Origin: JACCZH01 sp963729445
Lineage (GTDB): Bacteria; Chloroflexota; Chloroflexia; Thermomicrobiales; CFX8
Direction: 5' to 3'
DNA length: 64,000 bases
Assembly: GCA_963729445.1 (NCBI GenBank)
Contig: CAVSNU010000005.1
Location: 124,001-188,000 of the forward strand
Shown here: in pieces, positions 17,294 through 25,590 of the stretch
Numbering within the stretch: the stretch's first letter is position 1
How the letters are laid out: every line of letters starts with the position of its first letter
Position numbers and translations under genes: made by a program
The notes under the pieces: model-generated
Seen by the model: the letters and a program-made list of their open reading frames with translations, nothing else
Databases searched by the model: none
What the model was told of the DNA's origin: nothing

Positions 17294-17390
17294 TAACTAG
17301 TGTCACCGCTGAGTGACATGAGCGTAGGGCCAGGTCGCAGCCGGCCGAAGATGTCCGGGTGACCTGGCTCTCAATACGTAGGAGGTAGGT

Positions 17391-17765
17391 GTGATCTCGC
17401 ATATTCACTCGACAACAATCGCCGTCGCCGATCAGGACGCAGCGCTCGATTTCTACGTGAACACCCTTGAGTGGGAAATAGGGATGGACAACCAGGTGGG
17501 CGAAGGAATGCGCTTCCTGACGGTCGTTCCTCCAGGCGCAACGACCCAGCTCGTTCTCGGTCACTCGAGCTAGTTCGGCGGTGACTACCCTGCGCCGGGC
17601 AAGGCCGGCATCGCGCTCGTTACCCCCGATATTGACGCCACCTACGAAACCCTGAACGAGCGTGGCGTGAAGTTCAAGCAACCAGTTGAGGTCATGCCGT
17701 GGGGACAAAAGGCGACATGGTTTCACGATCTCGACGGCAACGAGTTCTTCCTGGCTGAGGGGTAG
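17391..17765 (+). pseudogene. VOC (glyoxalase-like) gene with one in-frame amber stop
   Basis: A 124-codon gene with GTG start and GTAGGAGGTAGGT ribosome site. It is intact in a single frame apart from TAG at 17571-17573 (codon 61). Before it lies HIHSTTIAVADQDAALDFYV and VVPPGATTQLVLGHSS; after it, FGGDYPAPGKAGIALVTPDI, DATYETLNERGVKFKQPVEV and ATWFHDLDGNEFFLAEG. Both halves are the normal paired modules of a VOC enzyme with H, E and H/E metal ligands. Homologues have an aromatic residue at this spot, so TGG to TAG is the simplest explanation. The reading frame downstream is perfectly preserved, which suggests a very recent mutation, a base-call error, or readthrough. Confidence 0.8.
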
Positions 17766-17867
17766 CACGCTTCAAACCTGCAGGAACCACTCGGTATCAG
17801 GCCGCTCCGGTGCATGCATCTGCGGGCGGCTCGCAACTCAATATTGAAACGCTGAAGGGCTAGGACG

Positions 17868-18674
17868 ATGACTAGCACTGTTCCTCAGACCGGATACGCT
17901 CCGGTAAACGGTCTCCAGATGTATTACGAGATCCATGGCACCGGCCAGCCGCTGGTGCTCCTGCACGGCGCCTTCATGACCATCGAAGGTTTCGCGCCAC
18001 TCATGGAATCGCTGGCGAAGGACCGCCAGGTGATCGCCGTCGAGCAGCAGGCCCACGGGCGCACCGGCGACATCGATCGTCCCTTGACCGTCGAGCAGAT
18101 GGCGGATGATACCGCGGCCCTGCTGCGACATCTTGGCATTGAGAACGCCGACATCGTTGGCTATAGCATGGGTAGCGCCATCGCCATGTTCCTGACGATG
18201 CAGCATCCAGAGCTCGTGCGCAAGCTGGTGATCGCGGCGGCGAGCTACAACCAGGACGGACTTCACCCCGGCATCCTCGACGGCATTCAAACGATCACTC
18301 CTGAGGCCTTCGCCGGATCCCCGATGGAACAGGCCTATCTCGACGTTGCACCGAATCCCGGCGACTGGCCGGTCCTGATCGAGAAGATTAAGCAACTGGA
18401 TAGCGATGTTCCGAACTTGCCTCCGGAGGCCGTGCAGTCGCTTCAGGCGCCCACGCTCGTGGTAGTAGGCGATGCCGACATCGTTCGCCCGGAGCACGCA
18501 GTCGAGATGTTCCGGCTTCTCGGCGGCGGTGTGGCTGGTGACATCGAAGGACTTCCGCCAGCCCGGCTTGCCGTGCTGCCCGGCACCACCCATATCACGC
18601 TCATGGAGCGCACGGACTGGTTGCATTCGATGATCACCGAGTTTATCGACGCCCCTGCGCCGGACGCAGAGTGA
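17868..18674 (+). CDS. Alpha/beta hydrolase
   Basis: 268 residues. The oxyanion HGAF, the nucleophile elbow GYSMGSA, the acid in VVVGDADIVRPEHA and the histidine in LPGTTHITLM give a complete catalytic triad. The N-terminus (GYAPVNGLQMYYEIHGTGQP) is typical of soluble alpha/beta-fold esterases and peroxidase-like hydrolases. Substrate unknown. It lies in the ECF42-linked cluster, 102 bases after the VOC gene, and may be cotranscribed with it. Confidence 0.9.
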   Translation: MTSTVPQTGYAPVNGLQMYYEIHGTGQPLVLLHGAFMTIEGFAPLMESLAKDRQVIAVEQQAHGRTGDIDRPLTVEQMADDTAALLRHLGIENADIVGYSMGSAIAMFLTMQHPELVRKLVIAAASYNQDGLHPGILDGIQTITPEAFAGSPMEQAYLDVAPNPGDWPVLIEKIKQLDSDVPNLPPEAVQSLQAPTLVVVGDADIVRPEHAVEMFRLLGGGVAGDIEGLPPARLAVLPGTTHITLMERTDWLHSMITEFIDAPAPDAE

Positions 18675-18861
18675 TCCGGCGTGACGACATAGAGATGCAG
18701 GGGAGGACCTCGTGTCTTCCCGCGACTCAGGGGATGGCCACACAAAGAATGAGGTGCAAGCCGACCCCTGGGTATCCGAGACATGGCGTTTCGGAATCGT
18801 GGTTTAGCCGTTGTAGCGTTCGCCGGTGCGTGTCGCCGGATATACACAGAAGGAGTGGTCT

Positions 18862-19977
18862 ATGAGCGGGGTGCGAGTGCTGGTTGGTACGCGCAAGGGC
18901 GCATTCATCCTGACCTCAGACGAGAAGCGCGAGCAGTGGGACGTCAGTGGTCCCCATTTTGCGGGCTGGGAGATCTATCATCTCAAAGGCTCGCCGGTGA
19001 ACCCGAACCGGCTGTATGCGTCACAATCCAGCGGCTGGTTCGGGCAGGTCATCCAGCGTTCTGACGACGGTGGCAAGACGTGGGAGCCAGTCGGCAATCA
19101 ATTCACATACGATGGGATCCCGGGCACGCACCAATGGTACGACGGCACCCAGCACCCCTGGGAGTTCACGCGCGTCTGGCATCTCGAACCCTCCCTGACG
19201 GATCCGGATACCGTCTATGCCGGGGTGGAAGACGCGGCGTTGTTTCGCTCGACCGATGGCGGGCAGACGTGGCACGAGCTCTCGGGGCTTCGTGAGGCCA
19301 AGGGACACCTCTGGCAACCAGGCGCTGGGGGGATGTGTCTGCACACGATCATCCTGGATCCAGGCGATCCGGAGAGGATCTTCGTCGCCATCTCTGCGGC
19401 CGGAACATTCCGCACTGACGACGGCGGCAAGACGTGGCGGCCGGTCAACCGTGGCCTGCTATCCGAGTTCGAGCTCCCTGACCCAACTGCCGATGTCGGC
19501 CACTGCGTCCATAACATTGCCATGCACCCATCCCGGCCGAATGTGCTCTTCATGCAGAAGCACTGGGACGTCATGCGCACCGACGACGCGGGCGAGTCGT
19601 GGCACGAGGTCAGCGGGAATCTGCCGAGCGATTTCGGGTTTCCGATTGCCGTTCACGCGCACGAGCCGGACACCATCTACGTTGTCCCGATCAAGAGCGA
19701 CTCCGAGCATTTCCCACCGGAAGGAAAGCTGCGGGTGTACCGGAGCCGAACCGGTGGAAACGAGTGGGAAGCGCTCACGAACGGCCTGCCGCAAAGCGAC
19801 TGCTACGTGAACGTGTTGCGCGACGCGATGACCGTCGACTCGCTCGATTCGTGTGGGATCTACTTCGGTACCACTGGCGGGCAGGTGTATGCGTCAGCCG
19901 ACTCGGGCGACACCTGGGCAGCGATCGTCCGGGATCTTCCAGCCGTCACCTCTGTGGAAGTGCAGACGCTGCGATGA
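18862..19977 (+). CDS. BNR/Asp-box repeat beta-propeller protein
   Basis: 371 residues from an ATG with AGAAGGAG upstream. Asp-box repeats of the form S/T-x-D-x-G-x-T-W occur at least five times: DDGGKTWEPVG, TDGGQTWHELSG, DDGGKTWRPVN, DDAGESWHEVSG and ADSGDTWAAI. The protein opens with VRVLVGTRKGAFILTSDE, common in this exo-alpha-sialidase-like group of unknown substrate. No signal peptide, so it is cytosolic. Its stop overlaps the MoaD-like start (ATGA), a pairing seen widely in Chloroflexota and Actinobacteria. Confidence 0.9.
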   Translation: MSGVRVLVGTRKGAFILTSDEKREQWDVSGPHFAGWEIYHLKGSPVNPNRLYASQSSGWFGQVIQRSDDGGKTWEPVGNQFTYDGIPGTHQWYDGTQHPWEFTRVWHLEPSLTDPDTVYAGVEDAALFRSTDGGQTWHELSGLREAKGHLWQPGAGGMCLHTIILDPGDPERIFVAISAAGTFRTDDGGKTWRPVNRGLLSEFELPDPTADVGHCVHNIAMHPSRPNVLFMQKHWDVMRTDDAGESWHEVSGNLPSDFGFPIAVHAHEPDTIYVVPIKSDSEHFPPEGKLRVYRSRTGGNEWEALTNGLPQSDCYVNVLRDAMTVDSLDSCGIYFGTTGGQVYASADSGDTWAAIVRDLPAVTSVEVQTLR

Positions 19978-20270
19978 TCCGCGTGGAGATCCCGTACCAT
20001 CTGCGGACCCTGGCAGGCGTCGACAGAGAGGTGCAGCTCCAGGTTGAGGGTCCGGTCACACAGCGCTCGATCCTCAACCAGCTCGAGGCAGCCTATCCGA
20101 TGCTGCGCGGGACGATCCGCGACACTGTCACCCAGGAGCGCCGGCCGTTCTTGAGATTCTTCGCGTGTGGTCAGGATCTGTCGCACGAGTCGCCGGACGC
20201 CCCACTTCCCGACGCAATCTCGGAAGGGTCCGAACCATTTCTGGTTATAGGCGCAATGGCCGGGGGCTAG
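19974..20270 (+). CDS. MoaD/ThiS family sulfur-carrier-like protein
   Basis: 98 residues ending in MAGG, the double-glycine tail that is adenylated and thiocarboxylated in MoaD/ThiS. IRVEIPYHLRTLAGVDREVQ and ILNQLEAAYPMLRGTI match the ubiquitin-like fold. Translation is coupled to the BNR-repeat gene by a 4-base overlap. Neither moaE nor thiamine genes are near, so its sulfur acceptor is unknown and may involve the beta-propeller partner. Confidence 0.85.
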   Translation: MIRVEIPYHLRTLAGVDREVQLQVEGPVTQRSILNQLEAAYPMLRGTIRDTVTQERRPFLRFFACGQDLSHESPDAPLPDAISEGSEPFLVIGAMAGG

Positions 20271-20378
20271 ATCCGGCGTCTTGATACCGGGTATAACCAG
20301 ATGCACAATGCGCGGAGGTGCGGGCATCTTGAACCCGAACGACCCGGTCGAGCGGTCATTGCATATGGAGGAAACCAC

Positions 20379-20744
20379 TTGAAGTACATGCTGCTGATTT
20401 ACGGTGACGAGCAGACCTGGGACGACACCTACCTGGCAGAGTGTTACGCGGAGTCCAGCCAGCTCGCCCATGACATCAAGAAGAGCGGGCAATTTCTTGC
20501 CACCTCTCCCCTGCAACCGACATCGGCGGCGACCAGCGTCCGGATTCGTGACGGCAAGCGGGTGGTGACCGATGGTCCGTTCGCCGAGACGCGCGAGCAG
20601 CTCGGCGGTTATTTCCTGATCGAAGCAACCGATCGTGATGAGGCGATCAACATCGCCTCCCGGATTCCAGGCGCGCGCAGAGGTACCGTCGAAGTCCGGC
20701 CGGTAGTGGAGCTTCCGGGCCTGCCGGAGAGCGATAGCGAATAG
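20379..20744 (+). CDS. YCII/DGPF family protein 3
   Basis: 121 residues, TTG start chosen because ATGGAGGAAACCAC gives a proper ribosome site and the family start MKYMLLIYGDE follows. DGPF is in VVTDGPFAETREQLGGYFLI. It is of the shorter PhnB/YciI-like subgroup, different from copies 1 and 2. No ECF42-type promoter was found in the 108 bases upstream. Confidence 0.85.
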   Translation: MKYMLLIYGDEQTWDDTYLAECYAESSQLAHDIKKSGQFLATSPLQPTSAATSVRIRDGKRVVTDGPFAETREQLGGYFLIEATDRDEAINIASRIPGARRGTVEVRPVVELPGLPESDSE

Positions 20745-20829
20745 CGCGAGCCTCGATTATCACTGCATCCACCGCGTCATATGGTTACTGGATAATGGCG
20801 CGTCGTGTGAGACGTGAGGGCGGCTAACT

Positions 20830-20857
20830 CCGGCAGGGGCGTCCCCGCCCCTGCCGG
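20830..20857 (+). terminator. Strong GC hairpin
   Basis: CCGGCAGGGGCG and CGCCCCTGCCGG form a perfect 12-base stem with a TCCC loop, 85 bases after YCII gene 3. No T-tract follows, so factor-dependent termination or a repeat origin are both possible. Confidence 0.55.
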
Positions 20858-20955
20858 GTGGCCAACCGCTGCCCTACGTAGGATGGCGCAATGATGGAAG
20901 TCTCCAGTTTCATCCGCTAATCCACACAATTCCGATGGTTCGTGCGGGCGTCATT

Positions 20956-21011
20956 CATTGCGCCCTGTTCAACGCGACGGGCAGCCAGGCAGGGCGCAAT
21001 GCATTGCGCCC
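20956..21011. repeat. Palindromic repeat element, copy A
   Basis: CATTGCGCCCTG (20956-20967) pairs perfectly with CAGGGCGCAATG (20990-21001). The right arm extends into the perfect 20-base palindrome GGGCGCAATGCATTGCGCCC (20992-21011). The same palindrome occurs at 55383-55402. Dispersed and non-coding; it lies in a 500-base gap between YCII genes 3 and 4 that has no gene. Confidence 0.75.
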
Positions 21012-21189
21012 GTACGCAGGTGAAGGCGCTGTCCATGTCGTCCCGGCGAGAGAGTAAGGCGCTTGATGACGCTGGGCATGACTACCTCCACTGCCCGCAA
21101 ACATCATCAACGCGCCACAGGTCGGTACCGTCTCCGCCCTGCTGGACAGAGGCGGTCAACTGGGATTCCTTGACCTTCAGCAGATCAAC

Positions 21190-21216
21190 TGTCGATTTCG
21201 TCGTTCGCCGAACGAC
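21190..21216 (+). promoter_or_regulatory. Candidate ECF42 promoter, YCII gene 4
   Basis: TGTCGA at 21190-21195, a 17-base spacer, CGAC at 21213-21216, then TATCTCATG. Only 42 bases separate it from the YCII start codon, so the leader is much shorter than in copies 1 and 2. Confidence 0.8.
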
Positions 21217-21258
21217 TATCTCATGTCAGCGGCAATTCGACGACATTTGGAGAAAATG

Positions 21259-21615
21259 ATGAAGTACTTGTGCCTGGTCTACCACGATGAGCAGAAGCTC
21301 AATGCCATGTCGCAGAGCGAGTACGACGCTCTCGTGGATGAGACCATGGCGTACAACGAGGACATGCGGCAGAGCGGACACTATGTTGCTTCGAACGCGC
21401 TGGAATTCATCCAGTCGGCCACCTCGATACGAGTTCGCGACGGCAAAGTGTCCGTCACGGACGGTCCCTTCGTCGAAACGAAGGAGCAGCTAGGCGGGTA
21501 CATCCTGATCGACGCCAGGGACCTGAACGAGGCCATCCGGGTGGCCTCGAAGATGCCGCCGGCTCGCATGGGTGGTATCGAGGTACGCCCGGTCAAGGAT
21601 CTCAGGCCCCAGTAA
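21259..21615 (+). CDS. YCII/DGPF family protein 4
   Basis: 118 residues. I chose the second of two adjacent ATGs (21259) for better spacing to TTGGAG. MKYLCLVYHDEQKLNAM and VTDGPFVETKEQLGGYILID give the family. Close to YCII gene 3 in pattern. It carries its own ECF42-type promoter and ends the sigma-factor cluster. Confidence 0.88.
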   Translation: MKYLCLVYHDEQKLNAMSQSEYDALVDETMAYNEDMRQSGHYVASNALEFIQSATSIRVRDGKVSVTDGPFVETKEQLGGYILIDARDLNEAIRVASKMPPARMGGIEVRPVKDLRPQ

Positions 21616-21748
21616 GCGCGACGGGGCCGTCGTTCGTCGAGACGATACAAGTCCGCTTCACCTCGACCCGCTGGCGCTTCTAGGCGACGAACCCCCGGTT
21701 CCGCGTTGTAAAGTAGTACTACGAAGGGGATATGGGAGAGAGGACGCC

Positions 21749-22096
21749 ATGAATGTCCAGGTCTCTGATCTCACCGGCAGGTACGCGATCACGCTCGAGG
21801 ATGGCCAGGCACTTCTTGAACAGCTTCAGCCTGCCCTCGAGAGGGGCGAGGCCATCGAGCTTGATTTTGCCAACGTCGACGTCTTGGCATCCCCGTTTTT
21901 CAACGCGGCCATCGGCCAGCTCGTTGAGCACTTCGACGCGCAGACACTCAGCCAGCTCCTGAAGATCCGAAACCTCAGTCCCAATGCGGAGTCGCTGCTC
22001 CAGCGTGTGATTACGAACGCGACGCAGTATTACTCGGAGGAGAATATGCGCACCCAGCTTGACCGGATTCTCGACGACCAGACCGGCCGCGATTAG
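21749..22096 (+). CDS. STAS-like domain protein (DUF4325)
   Basis: 115 residues. GRYAITLEDGQALLEQL, then IELDFANVDVLASPFFNAAI and a C-terminal LLKIRNLSPNAESLLQRVI match DUF4325, a STAS-like fold. The central D-V/L-x-S-P-F-F-N-A motif is the family signature. Such proteins pair with various enzymes and are thought to act as regulatory partners. The stop overlaps the GTG start of the PIN gene (TAGTG), so the two are coupled. GGGAGAGAGGACGCC precedes the ATG. Confidence 0.8.
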   Translation: MNVQVSDLTGRYAITLEDGQALLEQLQPALERGEAIELDFANVDVLASPFFNAAIGQLVEHFDAQTLSQLLKIRNLSPNAESLLQRVITNATQYYSEENMRTQLDRILDDQTGRD

Positions 22097-22719
22097 TGCC
22101 GCTCAACGTATCAGTTGCAGCGGCGGTTGTTGATCTACGCTGGGATACGCCGCAAGCAGAGGACCACTTTTATGTCGATACCAATGTCTGGTACTGGCTC
22201 GCCTATACGCGCGCCAGCCAGTTAACGGAGAGGGTACGCCGCTATCAAATAACTGACTACCCGCGATACATCCAACGCTGCCTGCGGTCAGGTGCCAGGC
22301 TCTATTCCAGCGGACTTTCGATCAGCGAGCTTGCACACATCATTGAGCGTTCGGAACGCGAGCTCTTTTCCCAGGGAATAGAGGATGTTGATACAAAATC
22401 CTTCCGCTATAACTTTCCCGCCGAGCGCGACCGTGTCGTTGGGGAGATTCAAGGCGTCTCGTCCCAGGTCCGTTCGATGTCGAGCGTCATCGAGACAATG
22501 GTCGACGAGAGGCTCCTCGCCAGGGCGTTCGGACGCATGGACAGGGAGCTGCTCGATGGCTACGACGCCCTGGTCGTCGCGCGCCTGCTCAGAACTCACG
22601 ATCCGCAGGTAATCACCGACGACGCGGACTTCTCGACCGTGCCCGGGATTACCGTCTTTACATCCAACTTCACAATCATCGACGCAGCCCGAGAGAGTGG
22701 GAAGCTCATTCGCCGCTGA
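22096..22719 (+). CDS. PIN-domain RNase-like protein, partner of the STAS-like protein
   Basis: 207 residues with the acidic residues of a PIN nuclease: D28 in FYVDTNVWYWLAY, E78 in SISELAHIIE, D154/D157 in LLDGYDALVVARLL and D175/D176 in VITDDADFS. It is larger than VapC toxins (about 130), with an inserted helical part at residues 85-145. GTG start overlaps the STAS-like stop by one base, the close coupling seen in toxin-antitoxin pairs, though the order (putative regulator first) and size do not match VapBC. It lies directly before the restriction-modification operon. I infer a defence or RNA-processing role. Confidence 0.8.
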   Translation: MPLNVSVAAAVVDLRWDTPQAEDHFYVDTNVWYWLAYTRASQLTERVRRYQITDYPRYIQRCLRSGARLYSSGLSISELAHIIERSERELFSQGIEDVDTKSFRYNFPAERDRVVGEIQGVSSQVRSMSSVIETMVDERLLARAFGRMDRELLDGYDALVVARLLRTHDPQVITDDADFSTVPGITVFTSNFTIIDAARESGKLIRR

Positions 22720-23028
22720 ACGTCGCACCCCCTTATTCCTCGAACATTACCCTTCCACCCACAATCGAGGCATGGCTCTCTGGCACCAGCGGGCGCCCGG
22801 AAGATCGCTGGATCGTCAACCCCAAATGCGCGATAATGCACGACATGAATACGAGCACTTGTGAAGTCCAGGCGAGGCTGTGCGCAGCGATGCCAACAAC
22901 GCGAGACACGACTTGAGAATGAGCCGTCCGTCTGGACTGCATAACCAGATAATCGCCGTGGGTGTTGGTGGACAACATCAGCAGCGATTGCATGGGCATG
23001 TCAGTCATCCTCATAGACCGGTCAAACA
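22720..23028. other. Gap between the PIN gene and the type I R-M operon
   Basis: About 310 bases without a complete gene on either strand. The first 60 bases hold the amidohydrolase-like tail described separately. The rest shows no clear promoter or repeat, although hsdR must start transcription here. Confidence 0.5.
22733..22792 (-). pseudogene. Amidohydrolase C-terminal tail, possible remnant
   Basis: On the minus strand the last 19 codons before a TAA read PLVPESHASIVGGRVMFEE. The ASIVGGRVMFE pattern is the usual C-terminal beta-strand of amidohydrolases (compare TTIAGGKVVFGG at the end of the intact gene at 28897). No catalytic part is present upstream in this frame. It may be the leftover of a gene interrupted when the island arrived. 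Confidence 0.4.
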
Positions 23029-25581
23029 ATGACGAAGGAAGCCACCGCCCGCATCAAGATCAACAAGCTGCTCGAAGCGGCCGGCTGGCGTTTCTTTCCG
23101 GAAGGCAACGCGCCCGCCAACATCCGGCTCGAACCCAGCGTCACGATCAAGTCAACCGACCTCGACGCGCTCGGCGAGAACTTCGAGAAGACCGAGAAAG
23201 GGCTTCATCGACTTCCTGCTGCTCGACGCAAAGGGCTTCCCGCTGCATCGTCCTCGAAGCCAAGGCGGAGGACAAGAATCCGCTCGTCGGCAAGGAGCAG
23301 GCCCGCAAGTACGCCCGGTCCCAGAACTGCCGCTTCGTCATCCTCTCCAACGGCAACCTGCACTACTTCTGGGATCTCGAGCGCGGCAATCCCTACATCA
23401 TCACGGCGTTTCCCGACACCCGACTCGGTCACCGGCTACCAGAAGGTCACGCCCGAATCCGCAGCGGCTGATCGACGGAGCAGGTCGGCGACGACTACAT
23501 CGTCCTCACCCAGCGCCCGAACTACGCAGTCCGAAGCCGGCTGGAAGAACGAGGCGGAGCGCCCGGCTACATCCAGGCCAACAAGCTGCGCTTTCTGCGG
23601 CCCTACCAGCTGAAGGCCATCCACAGCCTTCAGGCGGCGGTCAAGGACGGCAAGGACCGCTTCCTGTTCGAGATGGCCACCGGCACCGGCAAGACCCTGA
23701 CCGCCGCCGCCGTCATCAAGCTGTTCCTCCGCTCCGGCAACGCCAGCCGCGTGCTGTTCCTGGTGGACCGCCTCGAACTGGAGGACCAGGCCAAGAAGGC
23801 CTTCGCCGCGCTGCTGTCCGCCGACTTCCAGACGGTCATCTACAAGGAGAACCGCGACGACTGGCGGCGCGCCGAGATCGTCGTCACCACCGTCCAGTCG
23901 CTGCTGTTCAACAACAAGTACCAGAAGCTCTTCTCGCCGACCGATTTCGACCTGGTCATCTCCGACGAAGCGCACCGCTCCATCGGCGGCAATGCCCGCG
24001 CCGTCTTCGACTACTTCATCGGCTACAAGCTCGGCCTCACCGCCACGCCGCGCGACTACCTCAAGCGATTCGACAAGCGCAAGCCCGACCACCCGCGACC
24101 CGCGCGAGGCCGAGCGCCGGCTGCTGCTCGACACCTACCGCACCTTCGGCTGCGAGAACAGCCAGCCCACCTTCCGCTACTCGCTGCTCGACGGCGTGAA
24201 GGACGGCTTCCTGATCAACCCGACCGTGGTGGACGCCCGCACCGAGATCACCACCGCAGCTGCTCTCCGAAGAGGGCTTCGTCGTCTCGTTCACCGACGA
24301 CACGGGCGAGGACCAGCAGGAGGCCTTCAAGCAGCGCGAGTTCGAGAAGCGCTTCTTCGCCGACGCCACCAACCAGCTCTTCTGCAAGACCTTCCTCGAG
24401 AACGCCCTGCGCGATCCGGTCAGCGGCGAGATCGGCAAGTCGATCATCTTCGCCGTCAGCCAGAACCACGCCGCCAAGCTGGCGCAGATCCTCAACCAGA
24501 TGGCCGACCGCATGTTCCCCGGCAAGTACCAGTCGGACTTCGCCGTGCAGGTCACCTCGCAGATCCCCGACGCCCAGCAGTTCACCATCAACTTCACCAA
24601 CAACAACCTGCTCGGCTCCGGCAACTTCCTGCCCGCCTACAAGACCAGCAAGGCGCGCGTCTGCGTCACCGTCGGCATGATGACCACCGGCTACGACTGC
24701 CCGGACATCCTCAACCTCGGCCTCTTCCGCCCGATCTTCTCGCCCACCGACTTCATCCAGATCAAGGGCCGCGGCACGCGCAAGCACGACTTCCTGCGAG
24801 CAGCTCTTCGACGACAGCCTCAAGGACGGCGTGCAGCAGCCCGGAGAAGACCGCCTTCAAGCTCTTCGACTTCTTCGCCAACTGCGAATACTTCGAGGAG
24901 GAGTTCAACTACGACGAAGTGCTGAAGCTCCCCCGCCCGCAAGGCAAGCGGCAGCGAGGACGGCGGCGGACCGGGCCCGGTCGCTGGTCGGCGGCACGTA
25001 CGAGCACCTCGGCGCCGACATCCTCGTCGACGATCAAGGAAGAGACCATCGGCTACGAGGGCATGAAGATCGACCGCATGTTCTTCGAGAAGTTCGAGGA
25101 CACGGTGCGCGAGAACGACGACCATCGCCGCAGGCCGTCGAGGCCGGGCAGTGGGACCGCGTCATCGACTACGTGAACCGCGAGGTCTTCGACAAGCCCG
25201 AGGAGTACTACACCCTCGACAAGCTGCGCAAAGCCGCCGCCGTGGACCGCCGCCTGACGCTGCGCGAGATCCTGGAAAAGATCTTCGGCCTCATCCCGCG
25301 CTTCAAGTCCAAGGACGAGCTGCTGGAGGAGGAGTTCGCCAAGTTCGTCGCCGACTACAAGCCCGACGAGGCCGACGGCCATCCCGGCCATCAAGACCTA
25401 CTTCAAGGCTACGTCACCAGCGACCAGGTCCGCCACATCATCGACAGCAGGCAGTTCACCGACCTGGCGACCAATCCGCGTCTTCTCGACCCGCGACTTC
25501 AAAGCCGTGCCGGAGAAGTACCGCACGCTCATTCCCGAATACATCAAGGACTACGTCTCCTTGAACCAGTTCGCCGCCTAA
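23029..25581 (+). pseudogene. hsdR: Type I restriction endonuclease subunit R, multiply frameshifted
   Basis: About 850 codons when frames are joined, near the usual length of the shorter HsdR group. Order: N-terminal nuclease part (LVGKEQARKYARSQNCRFVI, FVILSNGNLHYFWDLERGNP), DEAD-like Walker A FEMATGTGKTLTAAAVIKL, motif II DLVISDEAHRSIGG, LTATPRDYLKRFD, helicase domain 2 (CVTVGMMTTGYDCPDILNLG, IQIKGRGTRKHDF) and a C-terminal helical part ending YIKDYVSLNQFAA. The sequence jumps frame at least a dozen times, mostly by single-base insertions (for example near 23201, 23246, 24257, 24797, 25375). Protein-level conservation is excellent in every segment, which argues for sequence error or very recent decay. 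hsdM follows after 9 bases. Confidence 0.85.
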
Positions 25582-25590
25582 AGGAGACCC

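Larger units (their letters stand above)
16682..17300 (+). repeat. Duplicated promoter-YCII-promoter unit, copy 2
   Basis: Counterpart of 14224-14822. The segment just after the YCII stop (AGGAACATGGCCAGGATGGC) is identical in both copies. Each copy then runs into another promoter of the same type, but the genes after them differ (DUF6069 versus a VOC protein). Confidence 0.75.

Noticed and set aside
18805..18845. TGTAGCG with GTGTCGCC before the BNR gene as another ECF42 promoter
   Set aside because: Both elements deviate and the spacing is wrong.
20942..21259. 105-codon ORF in the gap before YCII gene 4
   Set aside because: Covers the palindromic repeat and the ECF42 promoter; low-complexity, no ribosome site.
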